Of a DNA stretch of 64,000 bases, positions 10,562 through 21,257 are shown one piece after another; within the stretch, counting starts at the first letter, position 1; the number at the start of each line of letters is the position of its first letter. The translations under genes were made by a program, and so were the position numbers. The notes under the pieces were generated by a model. The model was not told the DNA's origin and searched no databases. It saw only the letters and a list, made by a program, of their open reading frames with translations. The DNA comes from Canna indica (lineage: Eukaryota > Streptophyta > Magnoliopsida > Zingiberales > Cannaceae). The DNA is taken from NCBI GenBank assembly GCA_034359265.1, contig CP136891.1:8632501-8696500 (forward strand). Direction: 5' to 3'.

Positions 10562-11832
10562 GTACTGTGTTTTTCTTCCATTTTTGGAATTTATCCAATT
10601 AGCTATTTATTTGATTTATGTAGCTTCATACTGTTATATATGTATATATACCTACAAATGGTGAAGGTTCTTCAGTTAGAAAATCAGCTTTGAACCTAAC
10701 TCCACCCAAAAACCTAGCTCATAGGGAGCCAGGATCCACATCTGGAGCGTGAAGTTCTGTAGGTGGTCCACAATCAACAATAGGTCTGACTATGATGCCA
10801 TGTTAGAAAATCGGCCTTGAACCTAATTCCACCCCAAAAGCTACCTCGGGAAAGGATTGTCCAATCTATTTAAAGACTATTTAGACCACAACCTCAACCA
10901 ATGTGGGACTTTAACATATATCTTCATGCTCTAAAATATTTTAAAGTTGATAGATTAATTTGTTATGTTACTTTGTAAGTTTTTGCAAAAGATGATCATA
11001 TAAGTTCAGAGCAGTACAGCATTGTAAAATCTGCCACTAAGGGTCTCTTTCTATATATACCTAGAATCTGCCACCATATAATTAAATTTTACCATTCAGC
11101 ATAGCTTATTTTGCCTTCTTATCATCTATATTGCTACTAAGTCACATATAACATCTCCTCATGCATTATACGTACCTACTTATTTTCAATCCTATCAATT
11201 AATCTATTTCTACGTACCTTTATAGTGGTTCTCCTAATTTGTGTCTTATGCTCCCTTAATTACCTAGGTTTTTATCCGTAGGTCTTTATTGGGAACACCT
11301 TAATATTTTCCATGTTGATACATTTTATACATATTAATTATTGGAAATTTCTATCTCGTAAATTAACATGCTCTGAAATGCTACTAGAGATAGATAAGAA
11401 GGTAATCAATTAACAACAGCACAAGCATTGTTTCTGGTAATTGCCCTTTGTACACTAAACGGTGCTTACCTTCAATGATGTACATTGTCTATGTTTGGCT
11501 ATGCGCCTATGCCTATTGCAGCCATTTGCTTGAACTTTATTTGTTCCTCCTTTCGTTGAAAATCTAGAATCCAATTTAATATTTGGTCGTATTCACATTT
11601 ATAGTTCTCCCATCTTGCCTTGGCGATCTAAATTAACTATCCATTGATATCCGAGTTCTGATTCCAGACAAGGTAAAGATTATGCTATTCTTTCTATTTG
11701 ATTATTAAACACTAGGTAATATATATAGGTAATGCCTATTGTCATGTTTGCGAACAGTAATTTCTCGCCTCTCTTTGATGATCTGATATATAATCACTTG
11801 GTACATAAAAGTTTGTTCATAATGTGCCAAAT
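10562..11832 (+). other. Peroxiredoxin intron/deleted-exon region
   Basis: The middle exons expected between VDSV and DEVCPAGW are not found. At 10675-10915 there is a repeat-like stretch in which GTTAGAAAATC[A/G]GC followed by TTGAACCTAA occurs twice (10675 and 10802) and which ends in CAATGTGGGACTTTAACA, a phrase common in plant repeats. The remainder is AT-rich with no gene. Confidence 0.45.
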
Positions 11833-11940
11833 GAGGTTTGCCCCGCAGGATGGAAGCCTGGAGAGAAATCCATGAAGCCTGATCCTAAACTTAGCATGGA
11901 ATACTTTTCAGCTATACAGGAGCAGTATAATTCTATTTGA

Positions 11941-12498
11941 TTATTAAATACTTTTCAGCTATGAAGCCCAGGTTTCCTTCTCTTCTTTGAAAGAGTTAGT
12001 GAGCAGTTTTGTTTCCCTCGTGGATATTACCTAGTCATGTCACAACGTGACCAGTACGTGTTGTAGTTGCAGTCTGTGCGTACAATGAATCATGTCTTCA
12101 TATCCATATGTTGCCTCAGTCATTCAGATGCCTGGGCTCAAACTTTTAAGCTCAACGATTTGAATGAGCATCCGATCGATCGACCTCGACCTTCCCAAGC
12201 AAATATATATATATGAAGGTTCACGAATTGAATGAGAATCCAGACGTTGGTTTGCCCTCCATATATATCCGGACGTCCATGGATACAAAATGTTATAAAA
12301 TAACATTCATATCACATTCCCAAAAACGCTATTGTAACCTCCCTATACTTAAAATAGCGTCCAATTTGACAGCGTTCCGGATAATGCTATATACTACCTA
12401 TGATAGCGTTCAAGGCATGATGTTAATGAAATACTAGTATGTCTGTCGTGGTTGAATTTGGTTTGGGAATTCTTTTATTGGGTTTGGGAGGCTTATTG
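11941..12498 (+). other. Flank between peroxiredoxin and the CACTA element
   Basis: No gene seen. The last 70 bases (about 12430-12498: GGTTGAATTTGGTTTGGG... to GGCTTATTG) match the DEFL 3' flank, so array sequence resumes here. Confidence 0.55.
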
Positions 12499-12519
12499 CA
12501 CTACTAAAAAAATGGGCAT

Positions 12520-12860
12520 CAGCAACGGCTGATGCCGTTGCTGAGCCGTTGCTGAAGAGCATCAACAACGGCCGGGCCGTTGCAATAGAGCCGTGACAGA
12601 AACTCGCGTTGCTGATAACTTAGCGACGGATCGGCAACGGCCGCTCGGGCCGTTGCTAACAATATTATCAGCAATGGTTTTGCCACGGACACGGAGCCGT
12701 TGCTGATAACATTAATAGCAACGGCCGCTGAGTCCGTAGCAACGTCGTTAGTAAAATCTCGTCACTAAGTCGTTGCTGTAGGTCATCAGCAACGGCTTTC
12801 GATACACTTTTAGCAACGGCTTTCCCACGGACGGCCGTGGGAAAGCCGTTGCTGATAATG
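12520..12860. repeat. Left subterminal repeats of the CACTA element
   Basis: At least a dozen copies of a 10-12 bp motif around GCAACGGC or its complement, in alternating orientation. They mirror those at 16795-17080. Confidence 0.8.
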
Positions 12861-13143
12861 TGAACCTGGTAACGAAAAAATTTAAAATTCCAAATTTTCA
12901 TTGATACATTGATACATTATCTGATACATAACTCACACACCCATACACTCATACACACATTCATTCACACATCACAAACACACCAAGATATACATCAAAA
13001 TAATTATATTTATATTGCTAATTATCCACGATAGTATAAAAACAATTCAAATGCAAAATTGAAGTATCAATATCTCAGTAACAAAGTCAATATAAATTAA
13101 ACAAGTTCAATATCTCAGTAACAAAGTCAATATAAAAAAAATC

Positions 13144-13575
13144 TCACAATGACGATGGAGGATGGCCTGGATCGTATGGCGGGGTCTGGAGTGCTTGAGT
13201 GTACACCGGCGTGGACTGACTCGTGGACGATGGATTAGATGATGCCGAAGAGATGCCTGCTTCGGGATGACCTGACATGTTGCGTAGCATAGCTTGTATA
13301 TCCGCCATCATCTGACTCTGGCGCTCCATCATCTCAGTCTGACGCACGACCGTGTCCTCTAGAGTCCTTATTCTGCTACTATGATCATAACTGGATCTAG
13401 AGGTGGACGGTCGCTCACCAGCGACCAGAGGGGTCGGTGCCCCAAGTGGCCCTAGTACGGCTCGCGCATGACCACTATCTGCAAAGCCATATACACGGCC
13501 ATGGTCCCAGCCACCTGCGGCCTCGACCCACGATGCTGCGTCAAAGTCCTCGGGGGTACCCCCGCGCTGCACCAC
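13144..13575 (-). pseudogene. CACTA transposase C-terminal fragment
   Basis: A 143-codon frame with a coiled-coil-like stretch (TVVRQTEMMERQSQMMADIQ) and a proline/serine-rich tail. This is typical of the C-terminus of the plant Ptta/En-Spm transposase-related protein. It is separated from the next coding piece by AT-rich, probably intronic sequence. Assignment rests on position and composition. Confidence 0.55.
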
Positions 13576-13807
13576 CGTCTGACTGTAGGTCTCCTACTCG
13601 AGTTTGATTTTTTGTTTAATATTTATCATAAAACTTAAATTATAAATATATAATGAATAATTTAAACAAATATATAATTACCATAATGTATGCAGCGCGG
13701 TTGTCGATGTACTCCCCCGTCCCATGTGCTCGACGGTGAGTCCGCTCAAACACCGCCATCGGGGAGGGTCGCTGGACACTCCCGTCATCCGACACCGTCG
13801 TCTACAT

Positions 13808-14364
13808 TTACAAAACAAATACATTAATTAGTACACATAGTAACAAATAAAATATATAATTAAAAGATATACTTATCATACGGTTCGCGTGCATTGCAAA
13901 TGCAACAGAGCCGCCGGTGTGACGCGCGCGCTGCTCCCCTCGACATGCGATTTCTAGCCGCATTCCGAGAAACCTCCTGCCATCGATCCGTCGACCATAT
14001 TCCCACGAGCTGGTCCCATATATCCGGAGTAATCCAACCGGGGCCGTATCCCCGAGTCTCCGCGATGTTAGTGGTCTCAGCTCGGGCCATCGCTTGGGAC
14101 CGAGCCTGCCCCAGCTGCCCGTTGTACCTTGCCCGGGAAATAGCCTCCCAAGTGGCCCATCTCTTTCGACTCTGCCCTTAGTAAATTTATTACGATTCCT
14201 TCGATACTGATGATTAACCGGTAGGAATCGACGATGACAATCAAAGAATGAGATTTTTTGTCCGTTCTGAAGACTGATTGATTTAGAGTGTTCCATACAA
14301 TACAGATAAGAGAGTCAGCCGTGAGTGCTCCAACCCGACAACATGCCGTACGCCGGGAAATCAT
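13808..14364 (-). pseudogene. Ptta/En-Spm transposase fragment
   Basis: Frames 14296-13808 and 14090-13860 together give sequence typical of the plant transposase (Ptta/En/Spm) family: RAETTNIAETRGYGPGWITP and QEVSRNAARNRMSRG. A frameshift separates the halves. It lies directly downstream of the TNP2 fragment, which suggests that a deletion fused the two. Confidence 0.7.
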
Positions 14365-15746
14365 TGATTGTCCACAAGACCGCGGCCTTTAAATTAAAGT
14401 TTTGCTTCCGATGATAATCATAAGTGACAGCTCCCTCAGTCCACAATGTTTTCAATTCATCTATCAAGGGTCTGAGAAATATGTCAATTTCTTTTCGCGG
14501 ACCCTTAGGACCCGGAATAATCATCGAAAGATAAATAAATTCATCTTTCATGCACATTGACGGTGGCAAATTATAAACTATCAGCAGCACTGGCCAAACT
14601 GAATAAGGAGTTGCAGAATGTCCAAACGGATTAAAACCATCTGTGCACAATTCCAATCTAATATTTCTAGTATCCCTAGCAAATGAAGGATAACATGTAT
14701 CCAAATGTTTCCATGCTTCACTGTCAGATGGATGAGTCATTATTGTATCATCACGACTTCTTGCATGCCAACTCATGTAGGGGGCTGTCTTTTCCGACAT
14801 GAATAATCTTTAAAGTCTCAGTGTTAGTGGAAAATACCGAAGCACCTTAAACGGGATATTTTTCTGTCGGACCGATTTTTTCTCCTTGTAACGAGGATGC
14901 TGATCAACATACAGGGCATTTATCCAACTGCACATTTTCTTTATAATATAAAATGCAGTTATTTTGGCACGCGTGTATTTTTTCGTACCCAAGCCCCAAT
15001 TTTCTCATTAGCTTTTTAGTCTTATAAAAAGTTTGCTCAAACTTGTTATCAGTAGGCAGCATTCCATTAATCAATCCAGCAATCCAATCATACGCAACTC
15101 CGCTGATATTACAATCGGCCTTGATGTTTAAGAGTTGTGTCATTGCTGAAAACCTAGTGTATTTAGGACAATTCTCATACAAAGGTTCATCGGCAGCTTT
15201 CAACATCTCGTAAAATTCTGCAGCTTCTTTATTCGGTAATTCAATCTCTACCACAGTATGTACTTCTATGATATCAACCGCTGTAGTATCTGGTGGGACT
15301 GATGTCTGAAGAACTGGCCGATCAACATTATCATTCAGGTGGAATTGACCCCCAAGACTATCAAGTATCATAGTTCTATAGGGATTACATTGACTGGATG
15401 AAGAAGCACCAGCAGAGGAAGATTCACCATATGTCTGAACGACAGGATTGCTCGACGTCCCGACTTCGCGTGACTCCCCGTGACAAGTCCATAGAAAATA
15501 TCTTGGTGCAAATCCTTTGCTATATAGATGCAGAGTGACAGTCTCCCGATCCAAAAATCGTCCATTTGAACAAATGCGGCACGGACATCGGATTTGATGA
15601 CCCATGCTAACGAAATTCCGATTCGAATAGGCGAAATTTAGGAAGTACGTTACGCCTAATCGAAACTCATTCGTTAAAGCTCCACGATCAAGACGTCGGT
15701 ACATCCAACTTCGATCAGCCGACATGATTCTGTCAATCAATGACAA
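14315..15746 (-). pseudogene. TNP2-type CACTA transposase, N-terminal half
   Basis: An ATG at 15746 opens 280 codons that start MSADRSWMYRRLDR within the transposase-associated domain and carry a zinc-binding C-P-C-R-I-C motif. The frame passes NNCILYYKE and CPVC, then shifts near 14904. It continues at 14800-14315 with the TNP2 core (ARSRDDTIMTHPSDSEAWKH, then LELCTDGFNPFG, WPVLLIVYNLPP, TINDFPAYGMLSGWSTHG). The protein stops after the STHG motif, leaving out the C-terminal half of TNP2. The family is certain and the copy is inactive. Confidence 0.9.
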
Positions 15747-15806
15747 TTTCTTTGGTTAATGTCTTTAGGTGAGATTGTCCTATTCCATTCGGGATTTATG
15801 TTATTC

Positions 15807-15982
15807 GTACTGCACTTATATTTTTATTTTAACTGTTAACTAATTATTCTAAATTTCGGCAGCATCTCCCTACAGTTCTCCGAATACGCATATCATCTGG
15901 GCGCGTATCGGAGAACAAGAGAGATGTTGCCGAAATTTAGAATAATTAGTTAACAGTTAAAATAAATACGTAAGTGCAGTAC
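15807..15982. repeat. Long hairpin inside the CACTA element
   Basis: GTACTGCACTTA... at 15807 is mirrored by ...TAAGTGCAGTAC ending at 15982. The arms are about 80 bp (including AACTGTTAACTAATTATTCT) around a centre that contains TCTCCGAATACGC and its near-complement. It sits just upstream of the transposase start codon on the - strand, where a promoter would be. Confidence 0.75.
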
Positions 15983-16200
15983 AAATAACTATATTCCCAA
16001 ATTATCCAATCAGGGACAATTCAAGAATTGTACGTCGTATAAAAGATCATCTACTTCTTTTACACGAACATACAATCCTCGAACAGATCTAAGGTTTTGC
16101 TAAATCATATCCGACTCGTCGATGCGTACGTGAAACATATGAACTCGTCGGATGCATGATTATTTTCTAAATGTTTCGAGACAGTTTGAGTCCATATTGG

Positions 16201-16365
16201 ACGATTCCGGCGCGCGTCCGAAGTGGACGATTTTGGCGCGCGTCCGAAGTGGACGATTCCGGCGCGCGTCCAATGTGGACGATTTCGGCGCGCGTCCGAT
16301 GCGGACGATTTCGGCGCGCATTCGAAGTGGACGATTCCGGCGCGCGTCCGAAGTGGACAATTCCG
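16201..16365. repeat. 26-bp GC-rich minisatellite in the CACTA element
   Basis: Six tandem copies of a 26-bp unit start at 16201, 16227, 16253, 16279, 16305 and 16331, with a partial seventh at 16357. Each begins ACGATT and contains GGCGCGC followed by a TCCGAAGTGG-like end. The open frames that cross it are repeat artefacts. Confidence 0.9.
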
Positions 16366-16794
16366 AAATTAATCTAAACCCTAATAATTAATCTAACAAA
16401 TTAAACAATTAATCTAAATAATTAATTAACAATTAAAAAACAATAAAAAATTATATATAAATCTATAAATTCCGGCGCCGGAGTCAGGTGGACTCCGGCG
16501 CCAGCGTACAGTGGCCGGACACACTGTCCGGCCACTGTACAAGGTCCGACGGCGGCCATCGGCCGACCGCCGCCGGCCGAAACCCTTAAAAAGGGTTTCG
16601 GTCGGATTTCCCGCCGGCCGCAACGGGAAGAGACGGCCGGCCGGCGAGGCATACCTGAAAAAGTCGGCAGCAGCGGGAGGAGGAAGAGGCGTCGTCGGCG
16701 TCGTCGGCGTCGGCGACAGGCGAGAGCAGGAGACGGCGGCGGCAACAGCGGGAGGAAGAAGGGTCGGGCGCGATTGCGTGCCCTATATAAACTT

Positions 16795-17080
16795 ATCAGC
16801 AACGGCTCACTCACCCGTTAGAAAGCCGTTGCTAATAAGTTATCATCAGCAACGGCTCACTTATCCGTTAGAAAGCCGTTGCTGATAATTAAAATATTAG
16901 CAACGGCCCGCCTTTCCGTCAGAAAGCCGTTGCGGATAATTAAAATAATCCGCAACGGCTCGCGTGTCCGTTAGAACGCCGTTGCAGATACAAATATCTG
17001 CAACGGCTCGGGCGGCCGTAAGAATGCCGTTGCAAATAGCAACGGCTTGAGCGGCCGTTGCTGATAGCCGTTGCTGAAGA
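16795..17080. repeat. Right subterminal repeats of the CACTA element
   Basis: Tandem units of about 45-60 bp, each with GCAACGGCTC and GCCGTTGC in opposed orientation. Counterpart of 12520-12860. Confidence 0.8.
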
Positions 17081-17097
17081 CCAAGTTTCTAGTAGTG

Positions 17098-17433
17098 TTG
17101 TTTGGACCTCCGTAATTAATTATTTGTTTAATTAATTAAGCATGTCTATCTTCATGTGCTTATTTGAGTTATTGGAGTTGTAAAAGTTAATCTCATGTAT
17201 AAAGTTAATCTCATGTCTATCTATAAAACTAATCGCTTTTCTTTCTATGTTGGACATGTTAAAGTTCCGACCATCTTATAACGTGTCACGAAAAAGTTGA
17301 CAACAGCGAAAATCATAATGAATCAGTGCAGCAGCACTAAATTCATGATGATTATATACATTTTTTTAGCTGAAATAAAAAGGATGATGAGAAGCAGTAA
17401 TGACAAGAACTAAAACATTGGCCTTCAAACCGA
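17098..17433 (+). other. DEFL exon 2 tail and DCC1 3' flank remnant
   Basis: 17104-17118 reads GGACCTCCGTAATTA, the last codons and stop of a DEFL exon 2, followed by the DEFL 3' flank. From about 17245 to 17433 the sequence matches the region downstream of DCC1 (43450-43630 and 63610-63800: AAGTTCCGACCATCTTATAA, then GATGATGAGAAGCAGTAATG). The same two landmarks, normally kilobases apart, are here side by side, so this is a deleted array unit. Confidence 0.75.
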
Positions 17434-19150
17434 AAAATTTTTAACTAAAGACAAAGATCACGGTAAATAAGCTATTTAATAAATACTGTGCCGATTATTT
17501 TATTTTGCAAAATAAACTATGCCACTATGTTTTTGTGGATTTCAAAAGACAAAAAAAATGAATCTATCACAAACTATAAGCTAATTAACTATGCCACTAT
17601 GGAATTACCGAAGCCCTATTTTTTGGTTTCTTCTCCGGGATTCTACTACATCGAGTTTCGCACAAATCGGGCAATTGGGACCGTATCCTGGGGTTGATCA
17701 GACTGACATTTGGGGAGCATGTCTGAGACCCCTTTCCCCTAAATGTGGACGGTGGAGATCGATCTGGTTTTGACGACTAGATTTTGGGATACACGAGAGG
17801 GAATGAGAAGACGTGGGAGGACGTACTTGAAACTGGCCGGGCAGCGCACCCGGACTTGTGGGAGCGTGGAGGACCGTCTTCCTTTTTAATTTCCTTCTCC
17901 GGTGAGTGATTTTAACCCCTTTCTTCCTTGTTTTCTACTCAACTACTCAAGTCTTTCTTGTTTTCTACTCAAGCCGTTGCTGCCCCTTTTTCTTGATGTT
18001 TTGCCATCGATTTGAGATGCAAACTCTAATCTTTGGTCAATCTAGGAACCTACAACATCATTGTATAAGCCTTGCATTGATTATCATTTTATTTTCTTCT
18101 ATGTTGCCGCATGGCCTATGCCGGTTTTGGGGTTGTGCCGCCCCCTGTTCCTAATGTTTTCTTGCTATGAATCTAGTGATGTAATCTCTAGGCCTTGATC
18201 GAATAATAGATATTTTATCGCATTGTATTCTCCGTTGGTAATGCTCGAAATTTTGAAGATATGGTCGCATGGCCTTAACCGAGTTGGGGTGTGTGCCGCC
18301 CCCTTCACTTTGATGTTGTTCTTGTGATTTCTTGAGTATGATCTTGATTACATCTTGATTCATGGATAAGGGTGTCAAGGGGAGGATTCTTAACGTAGGG
18401 GTGCTCATTTACAAGGATTAGGGCTACGTACCCTTAGGAAGTACATGTTACACTTAGGACATACATGTTACATTTAGGAAATACATGTTAGCATGTTACA
18501 CTTAGAAATACATGCTACACCCAGGGTATACGTGCTGCCCATAATGTTTATACGCTGCCCTTTAGGATTACATGGGCTCGGTTGGGTTGTGATCAACCGT
18601 AGGGTCATGAGGTTGAGGGGAATAATGAACCTAGACTTTTCTAGGACACATACCTTCCTTAGTATGACAATATAAGGTCACCAAATCTTAGGAATGAGAA
18701 GGTTGGTTAGGGGCCGAATACCACATGAGGAATTCTTTATGTTTATACCACCGGTCATACATGTTTATATTGGGTATATTCCTACACGTTTGGACTCATG
18801 CAAAGTATGAACCTAGCACACATAATTTGATATATTTCTATACACTAGGAAGTGATTGAGTTATGATGTTGGTTTATTAAATGCTCTTATGTAAGTATAT
18901 TTTCATTTCTTATTAATTGTTTTACTGCTTACTGTTAATACATGTATATGGAATGGACATGGTGCATATGACATTGCTAGGCCGGGTATGGCCATGGGTT
19001 CAAGCGCACGCTTGATGTGGAATTTAAGGACCCTAGAGGTCCTAGGATATGAAATTTAGATCTATGGTTTACATGTGCATAATTACTTACATCATTTATT
19101 GATTATATTATGAATGTTGCGTGTGTTTGTGGTTGCTGGATACTTCTGAA
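17434..19150. other. Unassigned region, possibly retroelement-derived
   Basis: No gene is supported. Segments at 18090-18310 show a near-duplication (GCATGGCCT followed by GCCGCCCCC), and 18430-18560 holds short tandem phrases of the form GTACATGTTACACTTAGGA. This texture resembles the untranslated part of an LTR. No termini or target duplication were found. Confidence 0.35.
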
Positions 19151-19800
19151 ATTTTTTTATGATAAAAATGAGATATTAGAGTCTAAAAAAATATTTTTTC
19201 AAACTCTCTAATACATTAAAAACTTTTGCACAAAGTCTATAAATTTAAATTTAACTTAAAAATTATGAAATATTTTGATGTAAAATAATTTTTTGGATCA
19301 CAGTACCTCTTTTGTATCATTAAAAAATTATTTCATGAATTAAATTTTTTTTAAAATTATGAAGATATTATAGACTTGAGTTAGAGACTTTTGTTTATAA
19401 TAGTTTTATAATTATTAAAAAAAATATTTCATTCATAAAATATATATGTAATATAAAAGATGTGATAGAGTCTATAAAAAAATATTTTGGAAAAAAATAT
19501 TTCAATACTTTTATTTTAAATTTAATTTTATAGACTTTGGGATTAGAGATCTTTGTCCAAGTCTATAATAGATTTATAATTTCAAAAAAATAATTTTAAT
19601 TAACGAAATAATTTTTTTTAAATACAAAAGAGGCTTTGTGGTTCAAAAAAATATTTTTATCAAAATATTTCATAATTTTTAATTTAAATTTTGTTGTATA
19701 GACTTTGTGCAAAATTCTCTAATGCATTAGAGAGTTTGAAAATATTATTTTTACACTTTAACATCTCATTTTTATTATAAAAAATATTTTATAAATTAAA
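19151..19800. repeat. AT-rich fold-back element
   Basis: GAGATATTAGAGTCTAAAAA near 19168 and CTCTCTAATACATTAAAAAC are mirrored by TTAGAGAGTTTG and the matching tail at about 19690-19790. The arms are roughly 300 bp. No coding capacity and no clear target duplication. Confidence 0.6.
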
Positions 19801-19810
19801 ATTATTTTTG

Positions 19811-19811
<1 letters not shown>

Positions 19812-19845
<34 letters not shown>
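19812..19845. repeat. (AT)n microsatellite
   Basis: About 17 uninterrupted AT dinucleotides at the edge of the fold-back element. Confidence 0.95.
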
Positions 19846-19846
<1 letters not shown>

Positions 19847-20100
19847 AATTTTTGACCGACCCAGGGGTAAAAATGGTACCCAAAGTACTAGATTTCGGAT
19901 TTGGAAAGAAATTTCAAAGGCAACTAAAAAACACAGTACGATTATTTTTTTCTAACTTCCAAATGTATTTAGAATTATTTTGGGAAGGTAAATTAATAAC
20001 ATCCGATTTGGAGAAATTTCAATAGTTATTTTGATTTGGAGAAATTCTTATTTAATCTTTGAGCTTTAAATCTTTTCAGTTTAAGTGGATGGAGGAACAC

Positions 20101-20107
20101 TATAAAA
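20101..20107 (+). promoter_or_regulatory. TATA box of DEFL copy 3
   Basis: TATAAAA 47 bases before the ATG. The surrounding ACACTATAAAAAGTTATAAC is conserved in all full-length copies. Confidence 0.7.
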
Positions 20108-20147
20108 AGTTATAACTCACCGACAAAAAATATAAAGACAGACAAAG

Positions 20148-20619
20148 ATGAAGTCATTTTGGGCATTTTTAATCATTGCTCTCCTCTTCATTAACCTCAG
20201 CGAGGGTAATCTAATTTTCATTCATAATTCTTTTATCCATTGCTCTACAACTCTTATATTTGTTTTGGCTATGTCTAGAATTATGTATAGTTTTTTATTT
20301 TATTTTCTTTAATGTGATTTCCTATGTCGTTTATTCTTAAAATTTAAGTATTTTTATTTGTGAACATATATGTTTTAATTAACGAATATTTGATATTCTT
20401 TTGTAAATTATTATTATGAAGAAAATGTTATATACATTTCATTTGTAATTATGTGTCATAGGTTATCCGAAGGATAAGACCTGCAAAGTTAAAAATGTAT
20501 GGAGGGGAGGATGCGATGGTAACCGTTGCAATACCTTTTGCTCACGTTATGATCATGGAGTCGGTTATTGCGACAACAACATTCAATGCACTTGCTACTA
20601 TTATTGTGGATCTCCTTAA
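20148..20619 (+). CDS. Defensin-like secreted peptide, copy 3 (intact)
   Basis: A two-exon gene. Exon 1 (20148-20205) encodes the signal peptide MKSFWAFLIIALLFINLSE and ends in phase 1 before a GTAATC donor. The intron is 20206-20461. Exon 2 (20462-20619) follows TCATAG and ends CCTTAA. The predicted precursor is 71 residues, with a mature part of about 51 that starts near YPKDKTC. Its eight cysteines are spaced C-X9-C-X4-C-X3-C-X9-C-X5-C-X-C-X3-C, matching the CSalpha/beta scaffold (CXXXC helix motif, CXC strand, G-Y-C gamma-core). DEFL peptides act outside the cell in defence or in pollen-pistil/symbiotic signalling; which role applies here cannot be told. It has K at two positions where copies 4 and 6 have R or Q. 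No lesion is seen. Confidence 0.9.
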
Positions 20620-21257
20620 TTAATTATTTGTTTAATTAATTAAGCATGTATATCTTAGTGTGCTTATTTGAGTAATTGGAGTTGTAATAAACTATTGTAG
20701 CAACTATTTTTAGTTGCATTTGAATTTGGCAAAGAGAAATTTATGAGCTATTTGATTAGCGAAAATTATTTTATATTATTGTCATTTTTTTAGTAAAAAT
20801 AAATACTATGGTGATTATTTTGTTTTGGGAAATGTAAAAGGTCACATGAATTTTTAAAATGATAAATAATAAATTTATCCTAATTAACAAATCTATTCCA
20901 TCTTTTTTCTTTACATCTCATCTATTACAAATTTCTAAATTCATATTAATTATATTTAATTGTTAGATATCTGTTAGTGTAACCATTAAGTAGCTATTTA
21001 GTCAATATCAATAATATATTTTTCAATTATTAAGGTTTGTCATGTGAGCAATATCAGTATATATTAATATTTTAAAAAAAACTAAAATATCTTCCCCCCT
21101 TCTACCTGATATTGCGTTATCATATACTAAAGTTTATTTTTTTAATTTTTTTTAATTTAGTATACGTTGGCATGTTGACGTGACAAACGTTAATTAATTT
21201 CTTTTATGCTGATTAGGCTGCTATGTCAGCAAATAACAATTTGTTGACAATAGGATA
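20620..21257 (+). other. Conserved DEFL 3' flank
   Basis: Aligns with the flanks of copies 4, 5 and 6, including the landmarks CCACCTT-like Py tracts near 20900, TTGTCATGTGAGC and TATGTTGGCATGTTGACGTG in variant form. No gene. Confidence 0.7.

Larger units (their letters stand above)
5847..11940 (+). pseudogene. Chloroplast 2-Cys peroxiredoxin (BAS1-like), broken
   Basis: The family reduces peroxides in chloroplasts using a peroxidatic and a resolving cysteine. Recognisable exons are: 5847-5921 ([12 protein letters not shown]...FDQEFIK, then GTATGC donor); 7222-7288 ([17 protein letters not shown], then GTGAGT); about 7365-7411 continuing at 10521-10561 (AFSDRYSDFEK, then NTEVFGVSVDSV); and 11833-11940 ([20 protein letters not shown]...EYFSAI). 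The residues that normally follow PLDFT, F-V-C-P-T with the peroxidatic cysteine, are absent: the exon jumps from ACC to its donor. The acceptor before AFSDRY reads GCAAAA instead of CAG. The third exon is split by a Copia element, and the exons between VDSV and DEVCPAGW are missing. The resolving-cysteine motif VCPAGW remains. Identification is strong and function is excluded. Confidence 0.9.
12499..17097 (-). mobile_element. CACTA (En/Spm) transposon, defective
   Basis: The element starts CACTACTAAAAAAATGG and ends ...TTTCTAGTAGTG, with 3-bp target duplications TTG at 12496-12498 and 17098-17100. The subterminal regions are packed with GCAACGGC/GCCGTTGC repeats in both directions (12520-12860 and 16795-17080), as expected for CACTA transposase-binding sites. 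Transposase-derived reading frames lie on the - strand but are broken, and the central part of TNP2 is missing, so it is non-autonomous. Its two flanks match different parts of the DEFL unit. Confidence 0.9.

Noticed and set aside
16152..16885. Frames with repeated ARVRSGRFRRA-like protein on both strands
   Set aside because: Explained by the 26-bp minisatellite and adjacent GC-rich sequence inside the CACTA element.
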